Positions 10,189 through 22,055 of a DNA stretch of 64,000 nucleotides are shown piece by piece. Every line of letters begins with the position of its first letter. Position 1 is the first letter of the stretch. A program made the translations under genes and the position numbers. This DNA is from Paramacrobiotus metropolitanus (taxonomy: Eukaryota; Tardigrada; Eutardigrada; Parachela; Macrobiotidae): contig NW_026570239.1 of assembly GCF_019649055.1 (NCBI RefSeq), forward strand, positions 868,001-932,000, read 5' to 3'. Below the pieces are notes generated by a model. That model did not search any database. It was not told where the DNA came from and worked only from the letters and a program-made list of their open reading frames with translations.

Positions 10189-13100
10189 TTATAATCGGCA
10201 GCAGTTGATATCCACTCTGACGGCGTACGTAACGTTGAGGTTGGGGTCCGTTTCCACATCATCCAAGTCTGGCAGCGGGAAAGCTGACCACTGACAAGTT
10301 GTCGCATATATACTTCCATCTTTTGCGATAGCCCATTCTTTCCAACGATACATCCGCCGAAAACGTAAATTTCATCGCGGTTAACGAAGGCGCAGTGGTT
10401 GGCTCTGGGATGCAGTAGGCTACTCACTTTTTTCCATTTGCGTGTGGTACGCTCGAACCGGAAGCAGGTATGCAGCAATTCAGCGGAAGGATCAGAGCCG
10501 TTCCGACCGCCTAACAAGTATAGTTCTTTTCGGAAAATAACGGCAGCAAAACCAACTCGGTCATCTGGCAGCGATAAAACCGATCCGGACGATTCCCATA
10601 GCTGTTTCTTCGTATCGAAGCGTTCCACCAATCGAGCACCATCACTTAAGGATGTTCCGATGACAACTAGTTTTGTCCCGTTGGAAACTATGCAGTCCAC
10701 TTTCTTAATCCTGAATGCAGTAAATATTTTCTTTTGAAATTTAATGCTTAGCAACAACGAACTTATAAAGTAAAAACCCAAATTACATGATTAAACCAGA
10801 TTCATCTCAAATTATTTTAACTGTAATTACTCTTACCAATGCGGCATGGGAAGCGGGCATACTGAAAAACTGTTCGTGTCAAGCTTCTTGAACGACGTTT
10901 GAAGATCGTTTTCCTCCCAGAAATAAATATTATCGTCAACGGTAACAGCACATTTTCCAATCTTTACCAGTTCTTCTCGGTCGACCTTACGCCAGCTCTG
11001 TTTGGCTATATCGAGTTCGATGGCATGGCTCTCTTTGTTAGTATCATCTTGTGTTTGGCAGATGATATTGTTGCCCAATGTGGCAAAACCATTGCCAAAA
11101 GGTTTGTCTTCCAAATTTCCAGCAAACAACAAAGGCTTAAGAATGCCGGTCAGCGGCTCGAACGATTGCATTAACACCGGCGAAGCTTGACTTTCCTGAT
11201 GGCCGTGAAATATCACGAATAGTTCCTTCGGTACCTTCTTTTCGGCTTCCTCTAGCAAGGTCAGCACTTGATCCGCTGATGGCCTATCCTCGCTCGCCTG
11301 GCTTAAACACTGCCGAATGCAGCTGGAGAGGTAATTTGGTATCAAATCGGAAACAACAGGAACAAAACCGTTCACCAGCTTCTCTTCGAATACATGGTCG
11401 GAGATGCTCCTTCCTGCGATGACCTTTTCGGATCGCTCTAACTCGCTCTTTTCCAACCATTTTTCTTCGTTCTTAAGGACGCAGTCTGCCAGATCCAGAA
11501 TTACGCAGCCTAAGCTCCAGATATCCATTTTTCGTCCGGTATTTATACTTTCGCCATCAATAGTTTCTAGCAAGCCTCTTCGGAATCTTTTGAACATTTC
11601 CGGGGGTAAATAGCGAATCGTTCCATGAAAATGTGGCACATCTTCTAAGCGAGTTACGGTTCCCGTTATCTGCGAATGCTCGTCCAAATCTCCGATGAGC
11701 AGCCTTTTATGGCGATTCCCTTCTTTCACCAGGATGTTTTTCGGTTTAAGATCACCATGAATTATCTTATTTTGGTGCAAAAAAGTTAAGCCTCTGGTAA
11801 CATCCATGGCATATTGGATAGCCGTTGCCAGTGAAATGCTCGATTCCGGAGACGAAGAGCCATTTCTCGATCGATTAATTAGTTTTTCCAGATCGCCTGA
11901 AATTTCATCGATAGGTGAGCAAGCTGAGAGCAAGAACAAAACCTTTTAATCAAATAAAATCAATTATTTGTTTTAAGGCTTAATCGATAGACCGTAATTA
12001 TCATACAGAAGAATAGAAGCGATCCAAGATTTTCTTTAGTACGAAACATGCCATAGCCTACAAGTACATCCTTTATAAATTAGCGAAATTACTTTAAGCA
12101 GCCAAAAATTATTGTACAGTGATATAAATTTCTCTGTTTGTCAAGAACAACAGACCGTCACAATAATCCATCATCAGTTCAATGTAAGGCACTCCATCCG
12201 TCGTTTTGAACACGCTAAACTTATGGTATGCCAGCAGGCTGGGATGGCGAAAATTGACTATTGTCACTAGTCGGTTACGAAGCCTTGGCCAGTTCTGATT
12301 GGAGTCGCTTGACCATTTGTAATGGTTTTGGTTATCTAGGTGTATCACTTTAACGGCCACCATGGAGTTTCCGGAAAAGTTTCCTCGTTTTGTTATCGTT
12401 GCTCTATATACTTGGCCAATGGCACCGAATCCGATACGGTCACGTATTGAATAGCTGAACTCACAGTTGGTACCAAAAGATTCCTCGTTGATAACGGATT
12501 CAGGAATATGTCCGCTTGACTCAGAGCCTGTGGTGACTCTCGGTGAAGCCGGAGCGGCGGTAACACTCAGCGTGCTGGCTTGGCTATACCTTATTAGTTC
12601 AAGAAGCTCGCTTGCAGCTATTCTGTCCTTACTGTCGATGCGTAAACACTGCCTAATCCAGGCAGCTACTTCCGGTGGTATAATCTCATCCACAAACGGG
12701 ATGTAACCATTCCCCATCCGAAGGGCAACCGTATAATCTTCCAGGTCCCGCGTGTTCAGAAAATGTCCGTCCTTCTCAAGTAACCATTGCGATCGGTTGA
12801 CACGGTTAGCTGGGCAAGTTTAAGCAAAATGCACCCCAAACTCCAGATGTCTGTTTTTCTCCCAACATTGCGTGTTTCTAATCCAGCGAACTTAATCATC
12901 TCCGGTGACATGTAGCGAACACTTCCCCGAATGTGACTTAAGTCCCCAGTTACCGTGACTTCGCTTTGAATCTGAACAAAGTCATCGCAGTCCCCAATCA
13001 AAAGTTTTCCTGTGCTGTCGACCAAGATATTTTCTGGCTTTAAATCTCCGTGTATAATTTCCTGCTCGTGTAGATATGTCAAACCATCTGTGATGTCCGC

Positions 13101-13586
13101 AGCATAACAGATGGCTTTTACCGGATGCAGTGGACGGCCGGTTTTTTGGATTCGGTGTAATAATTCTCTCAAACTTCCGTCTAAAAAAAAGATATTACCG
13201 GATAAAAAATTACCAGGCGATAAAATCATTTACACGAAAAAATTATGATAGTTTCTCTAAAGCCTACCAGGAAAATAATCCATAAGCAATTCAATGGCAA
13301 GAGACACATCATCATCGTCCCTGTAAATGGTCACCTTGTGATACCTAACCAGATGGGGATGGCCCAATTCCAGCAATTTTCTCATTCGCGCGACATAGGT
13401 TTGTTCAAGTTTTCGTCGATTTTCGGAATTGAGCTGCAAAACTTTTACTGCCGATTCCGTGTTTCCTTCAAAGTCACCGCGGTCTGTAATCGCCGCTTTG
13501 TATACAATTCCAAAACTTCCCCTTCCGATAAACGATCCGGAGTCATAAACGTAGCTGCAAGAACTACCCAGTGTTTCAATTAACAT
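10189..13586 (-). CDS. Tandem protein kinase - protein kinase - Kelch protein
   Basis: Exons on the minus strand: 13586-13268, 13180-12156, 11896-10837, 10710-10189. Splice phases 1, 1 and 2 agree at each junction and the joined text reads MDYFP-DGSLREL, DYCDG-DLEKL and PMPHW-IKKV. Kinase 1: glycine loop GRGSFG, VAIK-like lysine in SAVKVL, catalytic loop HGDLKPEN, then GDCDD where DFG is expected, SPE, and DIWSLGC. Kinase 2: GFGAIG, AVKVIH, HGDLKPKN, GDLDE in place of DFG, PPE, DIWSLGC. The single exon 13180-12156 holds the end of kinase 1 and the start of kinase 2; the exon 11896-10837 holds the rest of kinase 2 and the first Kelch-like blade. The last exon has Kelch signatures LYLLGG and IYVFGG. 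Two apparent frameshifts (about 12785 and about 10305) mean this copy may be a young pseudogene or hold sequence errors. Substrates are unknown. Confidence 0.8.
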
Positions 13587-13639
13587 GATAAATTTAATTT
13601 ATTAAGATAGTTGATTATAAACGAAAAACATTCGAATTC

Positions 13640-14195
13640 TGCAAAGCTGGCACAAAAAAAAACGATGAAATCATAAATTAATAGATTTCTTAAACACTTT
13701 GCGCCTGTATACGTTAACTGTAGTAACGTTATCCCGGAAGGGCCTAGACTCCAACTCTGACTCTGATTCTGATTCTGACCACTCAAACTCTGACTCTGAC
13801 TACACAAAGTCTGACTCTGACCGCTCAAAGTCTGACTCTGTCTCTGAAGGTTTCTTAGGTTTCTTAATAGGTTTCTTAGGTTTCTTAGGTTTCTTAATAG
13901 GTTTCTTAAGTTTCTTAGGTTTCTTAGGTTTCTTAGGTTTCTTAGGTTTCTTAGGTTTCTTAGGTTTCTTAGGTTTCTTAGGTTTCTTAGGTTTCTTAGG
14001 TTTCTTCGGTTTCTTCGTTTTCTTAGGTTTCTTAAGTTATTCTTAGGTTATTCAGTCAGAGTCAGAGTTTGGACAGTCAGAGTCAGACTATGAGTAGTCA
14101 GAGTCAGATTTTGAGCGGTCAGAGTCAGAGTCAGAGCTTGAGCGCGGGCCCTTGTTTCCGCTAGCCAAGCGGTTGCAGAGAAAGGGTATACATAC
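13640..14195. repeat. Fold-back with GACTCT arms and 9-bp loop repeat
   Basis: Left arm 13747-13850 is a degenerate array of GACTCT / GATTCT units. The loop 13850-14045 is a tandem array of the 9-mer GGTTTCTTA, interrupted by TAATAG-type variants. The right arm 14053-14145 is AGTCAG / AGAGTC units, the reverse complement of the left. Outermost bases also pair loosely (GGGCCTAG on the left, GCGGGCCC on the right). It lies about 160 bp upstream of the kinase-Kelch gene start, where it could form a large hairpin. The in-frame Gly-Phe-Leu translation of the loop is not a gene. Confidence 0.8.
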
Positions 14196-14199
14196 GTTT

Positions 14200-16530
14200 G
14201 CACATAAAATTATGTTTTAACGATTACAATGCAGTCCCACAAACTGCTACTATCTTCTCCGCCGTATCTGCACTCTGTATTTGGCGTGTAATGGCTTCCT
14301 GTGATCACTTATCACAGGTGCCAAAACCATGTGAATGCAGTTGTAGTCACAAAACCGATTTTAACTGCAGATATCTGCATTATTTCGTTTTGTATGCTCA
14401 CCATCAGTTCTCGCAACTGTAAAGTTGTCGCGCTGCCGGCAGAGTTCTTACCCTTATCAGATCTGCGAGGACTGTTGTAATACGGATGCACAGGCAAACC
14501 TGCCTTTACGTAATCGTGCTAAAAAATGCACACGTGAAGTGAATGCGCTGGAATCTTATAAACCGGCGCGTCCCGTAGACTGTAACACAGAGGAATCCTG
14601 TAAAGTGAATACACCTGCATAATAGGCTTACGTACATTTTTAATTTGAACCGGATAGGAAAACCCATGTAAAAGAACCTGCTAGCGACATACAATCTGGC
14701 TGTAAATTAAATTCACCTGGATAATAAATACGCCGTCGGCCTTAACCGTCAATGTATTTAGGATTCAGGTTTTACTGTATCTGGATTTGATAACGTTCAC
14801 CTCAAATCAACTGCCGCTATGAGTGCACAGCCGGTCCTTTATTTCAGCAACCAGCCAAAGATTAAGTAAATACTGTCACGCTGTGTGCTTGATGTATGGA
14901 GCAGCCGCCCCAGGTGGCTACTGGTGTAGAATTTATGCATTTCCTATGGAAATGCTCGGTTTACTGGTTCCTTTTTTCCTTATTTCTTTATTTTTTCCTA
15001 TTTGGGCAATAAACTCTTCTTTTGTGGGAGACCCGTGTTCTCCCACCTCCAGATTTATGTATTTTCGAGGGGGTGTTAGACCTTCCTCGTGACAATACGT
15101 TGCACAGTAACCACAGAATGTGGCAGGTGTATGGGCGTCACCAATAAAATTTTTCACGCGACTTTGATTTGATCAAGCCAGCTACTCGGCGAATGTGATT
15201 GGCAAGTGTACCTTCTGTAGAAATTGTTGAATTCGGACGTATTTCCGAATACGTCTACATGTTCTTTAAACCTTGTTGTCAAGTGCTCTGTTTGTGTTGT
15301 ACGTAATACCCTTGTTACACTTTCAACATACTATAGCTTGTGATGTTCCATGCAACCGGAAGATGTGAACATAATCGTATTATTACAGATGGCCTGGTGT
15401 CGGGTTCTGTTTACAGTGGTTTGGCTGCATGCCGCGTCATGACGCTAACAGCGGTGGTCTGATTCTCCCGTAAATTTGGATGTTAAGTAAACAGAAAACT
15501 ATTTTGCGCTTCTCAAGAAGCATCGTTGTGTGGAAGGAGGACGAGGGGAGGAGGAGTTGTGTGGAAAAACGAGAGGTTGCTACGATCGAACGAACGACAA
15601 AAAGTCCAAGAACAAATTTTAATTCATTGAAAATTCTAATCAACGACTGATTATCGTCACAGTTCTTCCGTTTTTATCACACCGGTAAAACAGATCAGCT
15701 AACCAGCTGTAACTCATCAGTTTCAATCAAATAAGGTTTAATTATTTGAAATAACAACACTTTGCTATGGTACGCAATACGCAACATGTGAATCGGAGGC
15801 AGCTAACCTAGTAAGTAATTGTTAAAGGGAAAAGCCCGGTATGAGATTTTTAAACTAAGGCTATGCTGGAATCCTTGAGCACTAATCAGCATGTCGCAGG
15901 AAATATCCACACTTGGAATAACGGGCCCGAGTTCTTTACTGTCGAGGGCGGAAGCTCGAAGTTCCCGCCTCCGTCTTATTTTTCTTTAGCAACCATGAAC
16001 TGCGGCTTATACTTGAGGGAGCCACGCGAACTCACAGGAATGGTGATTAACAATGCCAGAACTTTATAGTAACGTACGAGGATTATTAATCCCGGAAGTA
16101 CCTAGTTCCCGGCTGAAGTAATCATCCTGCAAGTTTTTCGATTTTGTTATCAGTTCGCACTCGAAAATTGGTTTTCTTAGCCGCGATAGGTCTGTAATCT
16201 TAACGCTCCTAACTAAGCGATTGCAAATGAGTGCAAGCGCAGTTTACCAGCGAATTAATTAAAGCTTCCATAATATTGGTTTGAGTCATCAAGCGCTGCT
16301 TGCAATTGGGTGGTTTGTTTTGTTCTCGCCCCTAAAAGGCTTTCTGTACATAGCAGAACAACTTTGTCTGATAAATAAAACGATTCCTTTGCTGGAATCG
16401 AACATTTTTATTGGATTGTCTGATTCTAATAATGTCAAGAATTTTTTTACCATAGGACAAGGCCGTTAACTACTACCGAGTGGTATTTTAAAGAAAAAAT
16501 GAAATCCAGCCTTTAACGGTGCAAAGTTAC
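14200..16530. other. Intergenic stretch, no convincing gene
   Basis: Mixed sequence between the two kinase-Kelch copies. A minus-strand frame at 14933-15157 contains HTPATFCGYCATYCHEEG and a lysine-rich end and might be an exon, but nothing supports it beyond composition. 15029-15051 has a small hairpin, GTGGGAGACCCGTGTTCTCCCAC. Two similar stretches at about 14595-14624 and 14697-14726 (TGTAAA-T/G-AATNCACCTG-ATAATA) look like an old duplication. Confidence 0.4.
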
Positions 16531-18283
16531 CGTGCTTAGTTGCAGTTAATTTTAGCGTTAACGGCGTAAAAAACATTGAAGTCTGGATCCATATCAAAGT
16601 CGCATAAGTCAGGCAGTGGGAAGGTCGTCCATTTAAAATCCCTCGAATCGTACACTTCCATCGTTTGCGACAAGCAATCTGTATCACAGATGCGCCCACC
16701 GAATATGAATATTTGGCCGTCATAAACAAACGCATAGCTGATGGGCCTGGCCTGAAGAAGGTCACCCACTTTTTCTCAGTTGCGTTTATTAAGGTCAGAT
16801 CGGAAACATGTTTTCAACGCTGAAGCCGAGGGATCAGAGCTGCTTTGACCACCTAAAAGATGCAGTTCGTTGCTGAAGAAGAGGGCAACAAACCCAATAC
16901 GGTCATCTGGAAGTTGTAGCACTGATTCCGCTGGTTCCCACTGCATTGTTGCCGCATCAAAGAGCTCTAACACTCGAACAACCGTCTTCGGTGAGGTTCC
17001 AATGACGACAATTTTTTCATATTGCAAACAATGCAGTCCGCCGTTTTAAACCTGAATGCAGATAGAAATTGTATTGCCCAAATTGTCATTCAATAAGACA
17101 ATCATAAGTCGTTTCGGCTCATCTCAATATGCTTCGAGAACTCTTACCAAAGCGGCATAGGAAGCAGGGATAGAGAAAAACTGGTGTTGTCGAACATTTT
17201 AAAGGGAGCTTGTAGGTTGTGTTCGTACCAAAAGTAGACATGATCGCCAGCGGTAACAGCAAATTTTCCAAACAGCCCCAGTTGCTCCGCCCTTCCGATA
17301 GAATGCAAGCTCTCTTTGGCTACATCTAGGACGACTGTGTGATGCTCCTTGCTTGATTGATCGTATATCTGGCACACAATATTATTGTCCAGCTGGATGA
17401 AACCATGGTAGAAATACTTGTGTTCCAAAACTCTCGCATAACAACGGTTGAAATGCTCCAGTCAGCGGCTCAGACGACTGCATTAGGACTTTCGAAAACT
17501 GACTTTTCTGATGGCTCTTTATTATGACAACCAGTTCCTTATCAGCTTCCTCTAAATGCAACAGCAACTGTTTCGCCAAAGGTCGCTGTTCGCTATCTGG
17601 AGACAAGCACCGTCGAATGCAGCTCGTAAGATATCCTGGAATCAAACCGGAAACGAATGGAACAAAACCGTCCAACCGTTTCAACATGTATTCGACTCTC
17701 GTCATGCTACTTCCTGCCAGGATTTTCTCGTACTGCCCTGAGTCGCTTTTTTCCAACCATTTCTCATCATTTTTAAGAACAGAACCTCCCAGCTCCAGAA
17801 TTACGCAACCCAGGCTCCAAATGTCGGCTTTCCGTCCCGAAACTGCAATGTTGTCCTGTGAATGTATTACTAATCTTTTAAGCATTTCCAGAGGTTGATA
17901 ATGAATTGTTCCATGGAAGCTTGTGATTTCATCAAAGGACGTGTCGGTTCCAATTACTGGCTCATCCAGATCGGCGATAAGCAGCATCTTGTGGCGGCTT
18001 GCTACCCAGTAGTGCTTTCACCAGAATATTTGAGGGTTTAAGGTCACCGTGGATGATTTTGTTGTGGTGCAAAAAGCTTGCGCCTCTAGTGATATCCGAT
18101 GCGTAGCGAATAGCTGTGGAAAAGTGAAGGCATGGCTCCGAAGAGGAAGTGTCGCTTCTTGATCGTTGGAACAGCTCATGCAAATTGCCTTAAACATTAA
18201 ATATTTTTCGAGGATTAGACAGAAATCAAAAACCTAATCTTTTCCAACTGCTTGAACGCTACTAGGAAATTGCGCGACAAATC

Positions 18284-18474
18284 TAGTACTGCGGTGGTAC
18301 TGTACTGACACGATATTAAGGGTCAGTAAAATCCCCTGGACCGCCCGCGCTAGTTGTCGGTTCCTTTGACATCAATGGAGCCGACGCCTAGTGCGGGCGG
18401 CTCCATTGATGAGTACTTAAATTCACGTGACCAGCTATATTAAGTCAATGAGCGACCACCGCCAAGCGCAGTAC
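18284..18474. mobile_element. Small inverted-repeat (MITE-like) insertion
   Basis: Ends are complementary: GTACTGCGGTGGT near 18285 and ACCACCGCCAAGCGCAGTAC at 18454-18473, with a further pair at TGACACGATATTAA and TTAAGTCA. Internally CATCAATGGAGCCG (18370-18383) pairs with CGGCTCCATTGATG (18398-18411), and CCGCCCGCGCTAG pairs with CTAGTGCGGGCGG. It sits inside the broken kinase region of the pseudogene. Family and target-site duplication are not certain. Confidence 0.55.
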
Positions 18475-18689
18475 AGAATTATCTAAACCAAACATACCGT
18501 CACAGAGATCCATCATTAGATCAGTATGAGGCGCTCCTTTGGGTGGTTTGACAACTTTAAACTTATGGATTGCAACTAGGCTTGGATGGCGCTAACTGTC
18601 TAATATCACCAGTGGATTGCGCCGCTTTGACCAGTTTTCAATGAAATGTGGGTTGTGTTCATCCAAACAAAGATTAACCCGTTTAGGGT

Positions 18690-19430
18690 AAGAAGGGCCA
18701 TTAAAGTTCCATTAGTTCCGGTAGTTCCACTGGTTCCATAAGTTCCACTGCTGCAAATGTTCTTACATTGTTCTTTGGCGACAATAGTGTAACAAGTGTA
18801 GCGCTAATGGAACCCAAAGGAACTACTGTGGATCGTCTCACTGCGCCCTCGTTTGCCACCAGTGGAATCTATGAAACCTTATGGGAATTTATTGGAACTG
18901 TTGGAACAGAAACTCTGTCACATCATGTCGCAGTGAGACAATGTATAGTAGTTCCAAATGTTCCAGTAAGTTCCAATAGAGTTCCATAGGTTCCATTGGT
19001 GTCACATCCGGTCGCAATTAAACGATGTACAGTAGTATCAACAGTTCCAATAAGTTCCCATATAGTTCCCTAGGTTCCACTGGTGTCACATCAGGTCGCA
19101 AATTAAACGATGTACAGTAGTACCAACAGTTCCAATAAGTTCCCATATAGATCCCTAGGTTTCACTGGTGCCACATCATGTCGCAGTTAAACGATGTACA
19201 GTAGTTCCAACGGTTCCAATAAGTTCCAATAGAGTACCATAGGTTCCACTGGTGTCACATCAGGTCGCAATTAACGATGTACAGTAGTATCAACAGTTTC
19301 AATAAGTTCCCATAGAGTTCCATAGGTTCCATAGGTATCACATCAGGTCGCAGATAAACGATGTACAGTAGTTCCAACGGTTCCAATAAGTTCCAATAGA
19401 GTACCATAGGTTCCATTGGTAACCGAGCTG
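18690..19430. repeat. 84-bp GTTCCA-rich minisatellite inside the kinase pseudogene
   Basis: The landmark CGATGTACAGTAGT recurs at about 19023, 19108, 19192, 19275 and 19359, a period of 83-85 bp, with more diverged units back to about 18860. Each unit holds shorter repeats of GTTCCA and GTTCCAATAAGTTCC plus GTCACATCAGGTCGCA. It replaces the segment where the end of kinase 1 and the start of kinase 2 should be encoded. Confidence 0.85.
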
Positions 19431-20774
19431 GCTGGGCGGTTTTTCAGCACTTTAAGAAGTTCGCTTGCAGTGATTCGATCTATGCTGTTGACGCATAAAG
19501 TCACCGTAAACACTGCCGGCTTTAAATCACCATGTATAATCTGCAAATCATGCAAATATGTTAAGTTAAGCATTCAGTTATACAGTATCTCTCGTGTGAT
19601 AGGTGACTTTCGCAGGGTGTAGCAGACACCCTCTTTCTTGTGCCGTTTTCTGGATTCGACGCAGTAATTCTTCCAGATTTCCATTTATGCACAAGGGAGC
19701 AAATCACGAAAAAACTCCAACATGGTTATAAGTACCTGTATGCCTTTCTAAAGTTTTCTTGCTTACCGGCAAAGTAATCCATGAGCAGTTCAACGGCAAA
19801 GCGACTGTCGTCTTTTCGCTCAAAGGTTATCTTGTGGCACTTTACCAAATAAGGATGATCTAATTCCAACAGTTTTCTCATTCTAGGCACCCTCGTTCGT
19901 TCAAGTCGTTCAAGTTCTACCCAATCTTGGTAATGCGAGTGTATAACTTTTACTGCTGATTCTCCGCTTCCAGTAAGATCACCACGATCCTTTATCAAAG
20001 CTTTGTATGCCGTCCCATTCCCTTCGCTTCCGATATATGATCCGATTTCGTAACTGTAACTACTGCCAACGATCCTAAGAAACATTCTCAATTTACAAAA
20101 AACAGTTATGGCAATCAATAAAATAGCTGATGCAGAAATTATATCAAACGCGAAATATGAAATTTTTTTTTGGGAGGATGTTGCTGGCTTTTCCAGCGAT
20201 ACTAAGCACGGCAAAGGAAGAAAGCGCCAAAAGGCCGGAGACGTAATTGTTCCTTTAAATATTTGACCAAAACCACGGTTTGAGTAAAATTTAAACAAAA
20301 ACTTATTTTCTCCAAAAAATTATTCGGGACTCGAGAATGTGGCTGAAACGCGATGGACACAACAGCAGCAGAATCTGTTTTAGCGTACGCGATTTTTCCT
20401 ACAGTTGAAGTGTTTATGAATTTTAATAAACAGCGAGAATGTTTTCACTTTAAGAGAGCGAGACAATGAGACCTGCCAAGTGCAAGGAAAGTTGCTATGA
20501 TGAAAAAGATATGGCCAACTGTCTCGGCTTCTTTCATTTTCCAACGGCGCTGCTAAGTCAACAGTATAAATTCTCTCTCAGGATGTTAAGCAAGAAAATG
20601 ATAACAACCAGAAAACAAACAAAGTTGCAAAGACTGATAACCGAGCCTATGTATTCGAAGTTAATCATTTCTCATGCATGCAGAGAGGAATTGCGCGCTG
20701 TGGCAGCCGCAGTAAATACCGCTCTCACCTGCGATAGCAACCCGCGCTCGACGCGTTGCCGGTATGACACATGG

Positions 20775-22055
20775 AATTCTTCGCTTTTACTCGCGTTCCG
20801 ACCGCTCACAGAATACACTTTCACGTTCCGTCCACCTGTCTGCATTAGTAAACCCCCCTGCGCGCATTAATTACATTTCCTACGTAGCGAAGCCTTCGCT
20901 TACTGTTAAATCTGCATCATTCGCTCACTTCAAACTAAAAGATGGAGAAAAATTTACAAGATTTTTGATTCCAAATAAGTGCAAATTTATGGCGATTAAG
21001 AAAAGTAATAGTCATTTTCCTTCACATAGACAGCTTCGCCGTTGATTGTATACTTAAAGGATTTGGCCCGGTACATAGCACCAAATTCGTGTACATACAC
21101 GGTAACTTTCGCTGTCGCGCACTACCAAATACGTTTTTGCATTGCTTTATGGTATTTTGTAGCCAAAAGATTTGTATACATAGGCGTGAAATCCGTTTTT
21201 GCGCACAATATCCGGTTCGGGAGTTATGGCTGTTAGAAAAATCCAAAAAGTTTAAATGCATTCAGGTGTACCAAAAGTTTCATTATGGACCGATCCCTTT
21301 CACATTTTGCAGGTAAATGCGCATAACCATGAAGATCGTTCTTACACCGATCCACTGTTCTAGCATGATTTTCAAATTTTAAAATGAATTTCAAAAAATT
21401 TAAAATTTATTCTAAAATTCGAGAAAAATCTTGGAAGTCTGGATCCGTGTAAGAACGATCTTCATGGTTATGTGCATTTACGTGCAAAATTTGAAAGGGA
21501 TCGGTCCATAATGAGACTTTTGGTACAACTAAATGCATTTAAGCTTTTTGGAATTTTGCTACCCTCATAATGCGCAACCGGATGTTGCGCGCGAAAACGG
21601 ATTTCACGCCTATGTATACAAATCATTTGTCGACACATTGTCAAAAAGCAATCCAAAAAAGTGATTGGAAGTGCGCGAAAGCGAATATTCCCGTATATGT
21701 ACACGAATTTGGTGCTATGTACCGGGCCAAATCCCTTAAGCGCACGAAAAATCGCCGATGTCTATAACTTCTTTTGATTTCCATGAATTGTCACTTACTT
21801 AGGCTTGAAAAATTTATAATTTTTTTTCACATATCTTAAATTACTGTTTTAGCGTATTTGCTTCGTAGTTTACGAAGGATGAGCATTAAAAGTGAGCCAT
21901 ACGATATGGATTCCAGTATTTTCACTGGCAAAGCCTGCCGTCGCTACCATTCAAATGTAACCGCGCGCTGGGAAGGTTTACTAGTGCAGACAGGTTGTCG
22001 GAACGAGAAAGTGTAATCTGTAAGCGGTCGGACCGCGAGTGAAAGCGAAGTCTGT
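20775..22055. mobile_element. Outer fold-back element containing a nested one
   Basis: The left arm around 20778-20930 (CGCTTTTACTCGCGTTCCGACCGCTCACAG..., CACCTGTCTGCATTAGTAAACC) is the imperfect reverse complement of the right arm around 21890-22050 (GGTTTACTAGTGCAGACAGG, CTGTAAGCGGTCGGACCGCGAGTGAAAGCG). The space between is largely occupied by a second inverted-repeat element (21053-21740), so the inner one probably inserted into the outer. No transposase frame seen. Exact ends and target-site duplication were not resolved. Confidence 0.7.
21053..21740. mobile_element. TTAA-flanked fold-back element, copy 1
   Basis: The two halves are near reverse complements over about 320 bp. The left end reads TTAA-AGGATTTGGCCCGG and the right end CCGGGCCAAATCCC-TTAA, so both are bounded by TTAA. 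The arms share ACATAGCACCAAATTCGTG, GTATACATAGGCGTGAAATC and CATAACCATGAAGATCGTTC with their complements. The centre (about 21360-21430) is AT-rich. TTAA target duplication is the hallmark of piggyBac-type transposition; here no transposase is encoded, so it would be a non-autonomous derivative. Confidence 0.8.

Larger units (their letters stand above)
16533..20085 (-). pseudogene. Decayed duplicate of the kinase-kinase-Kelch gene
   Basis: Homologous blocks occur in the same order as in the gene at 10189-13586. First exon 20085-19767 (SYIGSEGNG loop, SAVKVI, phase-1 donor GCCG|GTAAGC). Kinase-1 remnant 19490-19700 with IIHGDLKP joined directly to DRITASELL, so the activation segment and most of the C-lobe are deleted. 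An 84-bp minisatellite at 18690-19430. Kinase-2 N-lobe relic at 18490-18660. Kinase-2 C-lobe plus first blade 18188-17148 (HGDLKPSN, ADLDE at the DFG site, DIWSLGC). Kelch exon about 17040-16536. Breaks seen: frameshifts near 18000, 17435 and 17020, and an in-frame stop at 16776-16778. Several splice sites are still intact, so decay is not ancient. Confidence 0.8.

Noticed and set aside
13699-14046. 115-codon frame rich in Gly-Phe-Leu repeats
   Set aside because: It is the translation of the GGTTTCTTA minisatellite and its GACTCT arm; no start context or domain.
14933-15157. Possible zinc-finger exon with CGYCATYC
   Set aside because: Only 74 codons, no second zinc ligand pattern, no splice partner and no paralogue in the window.
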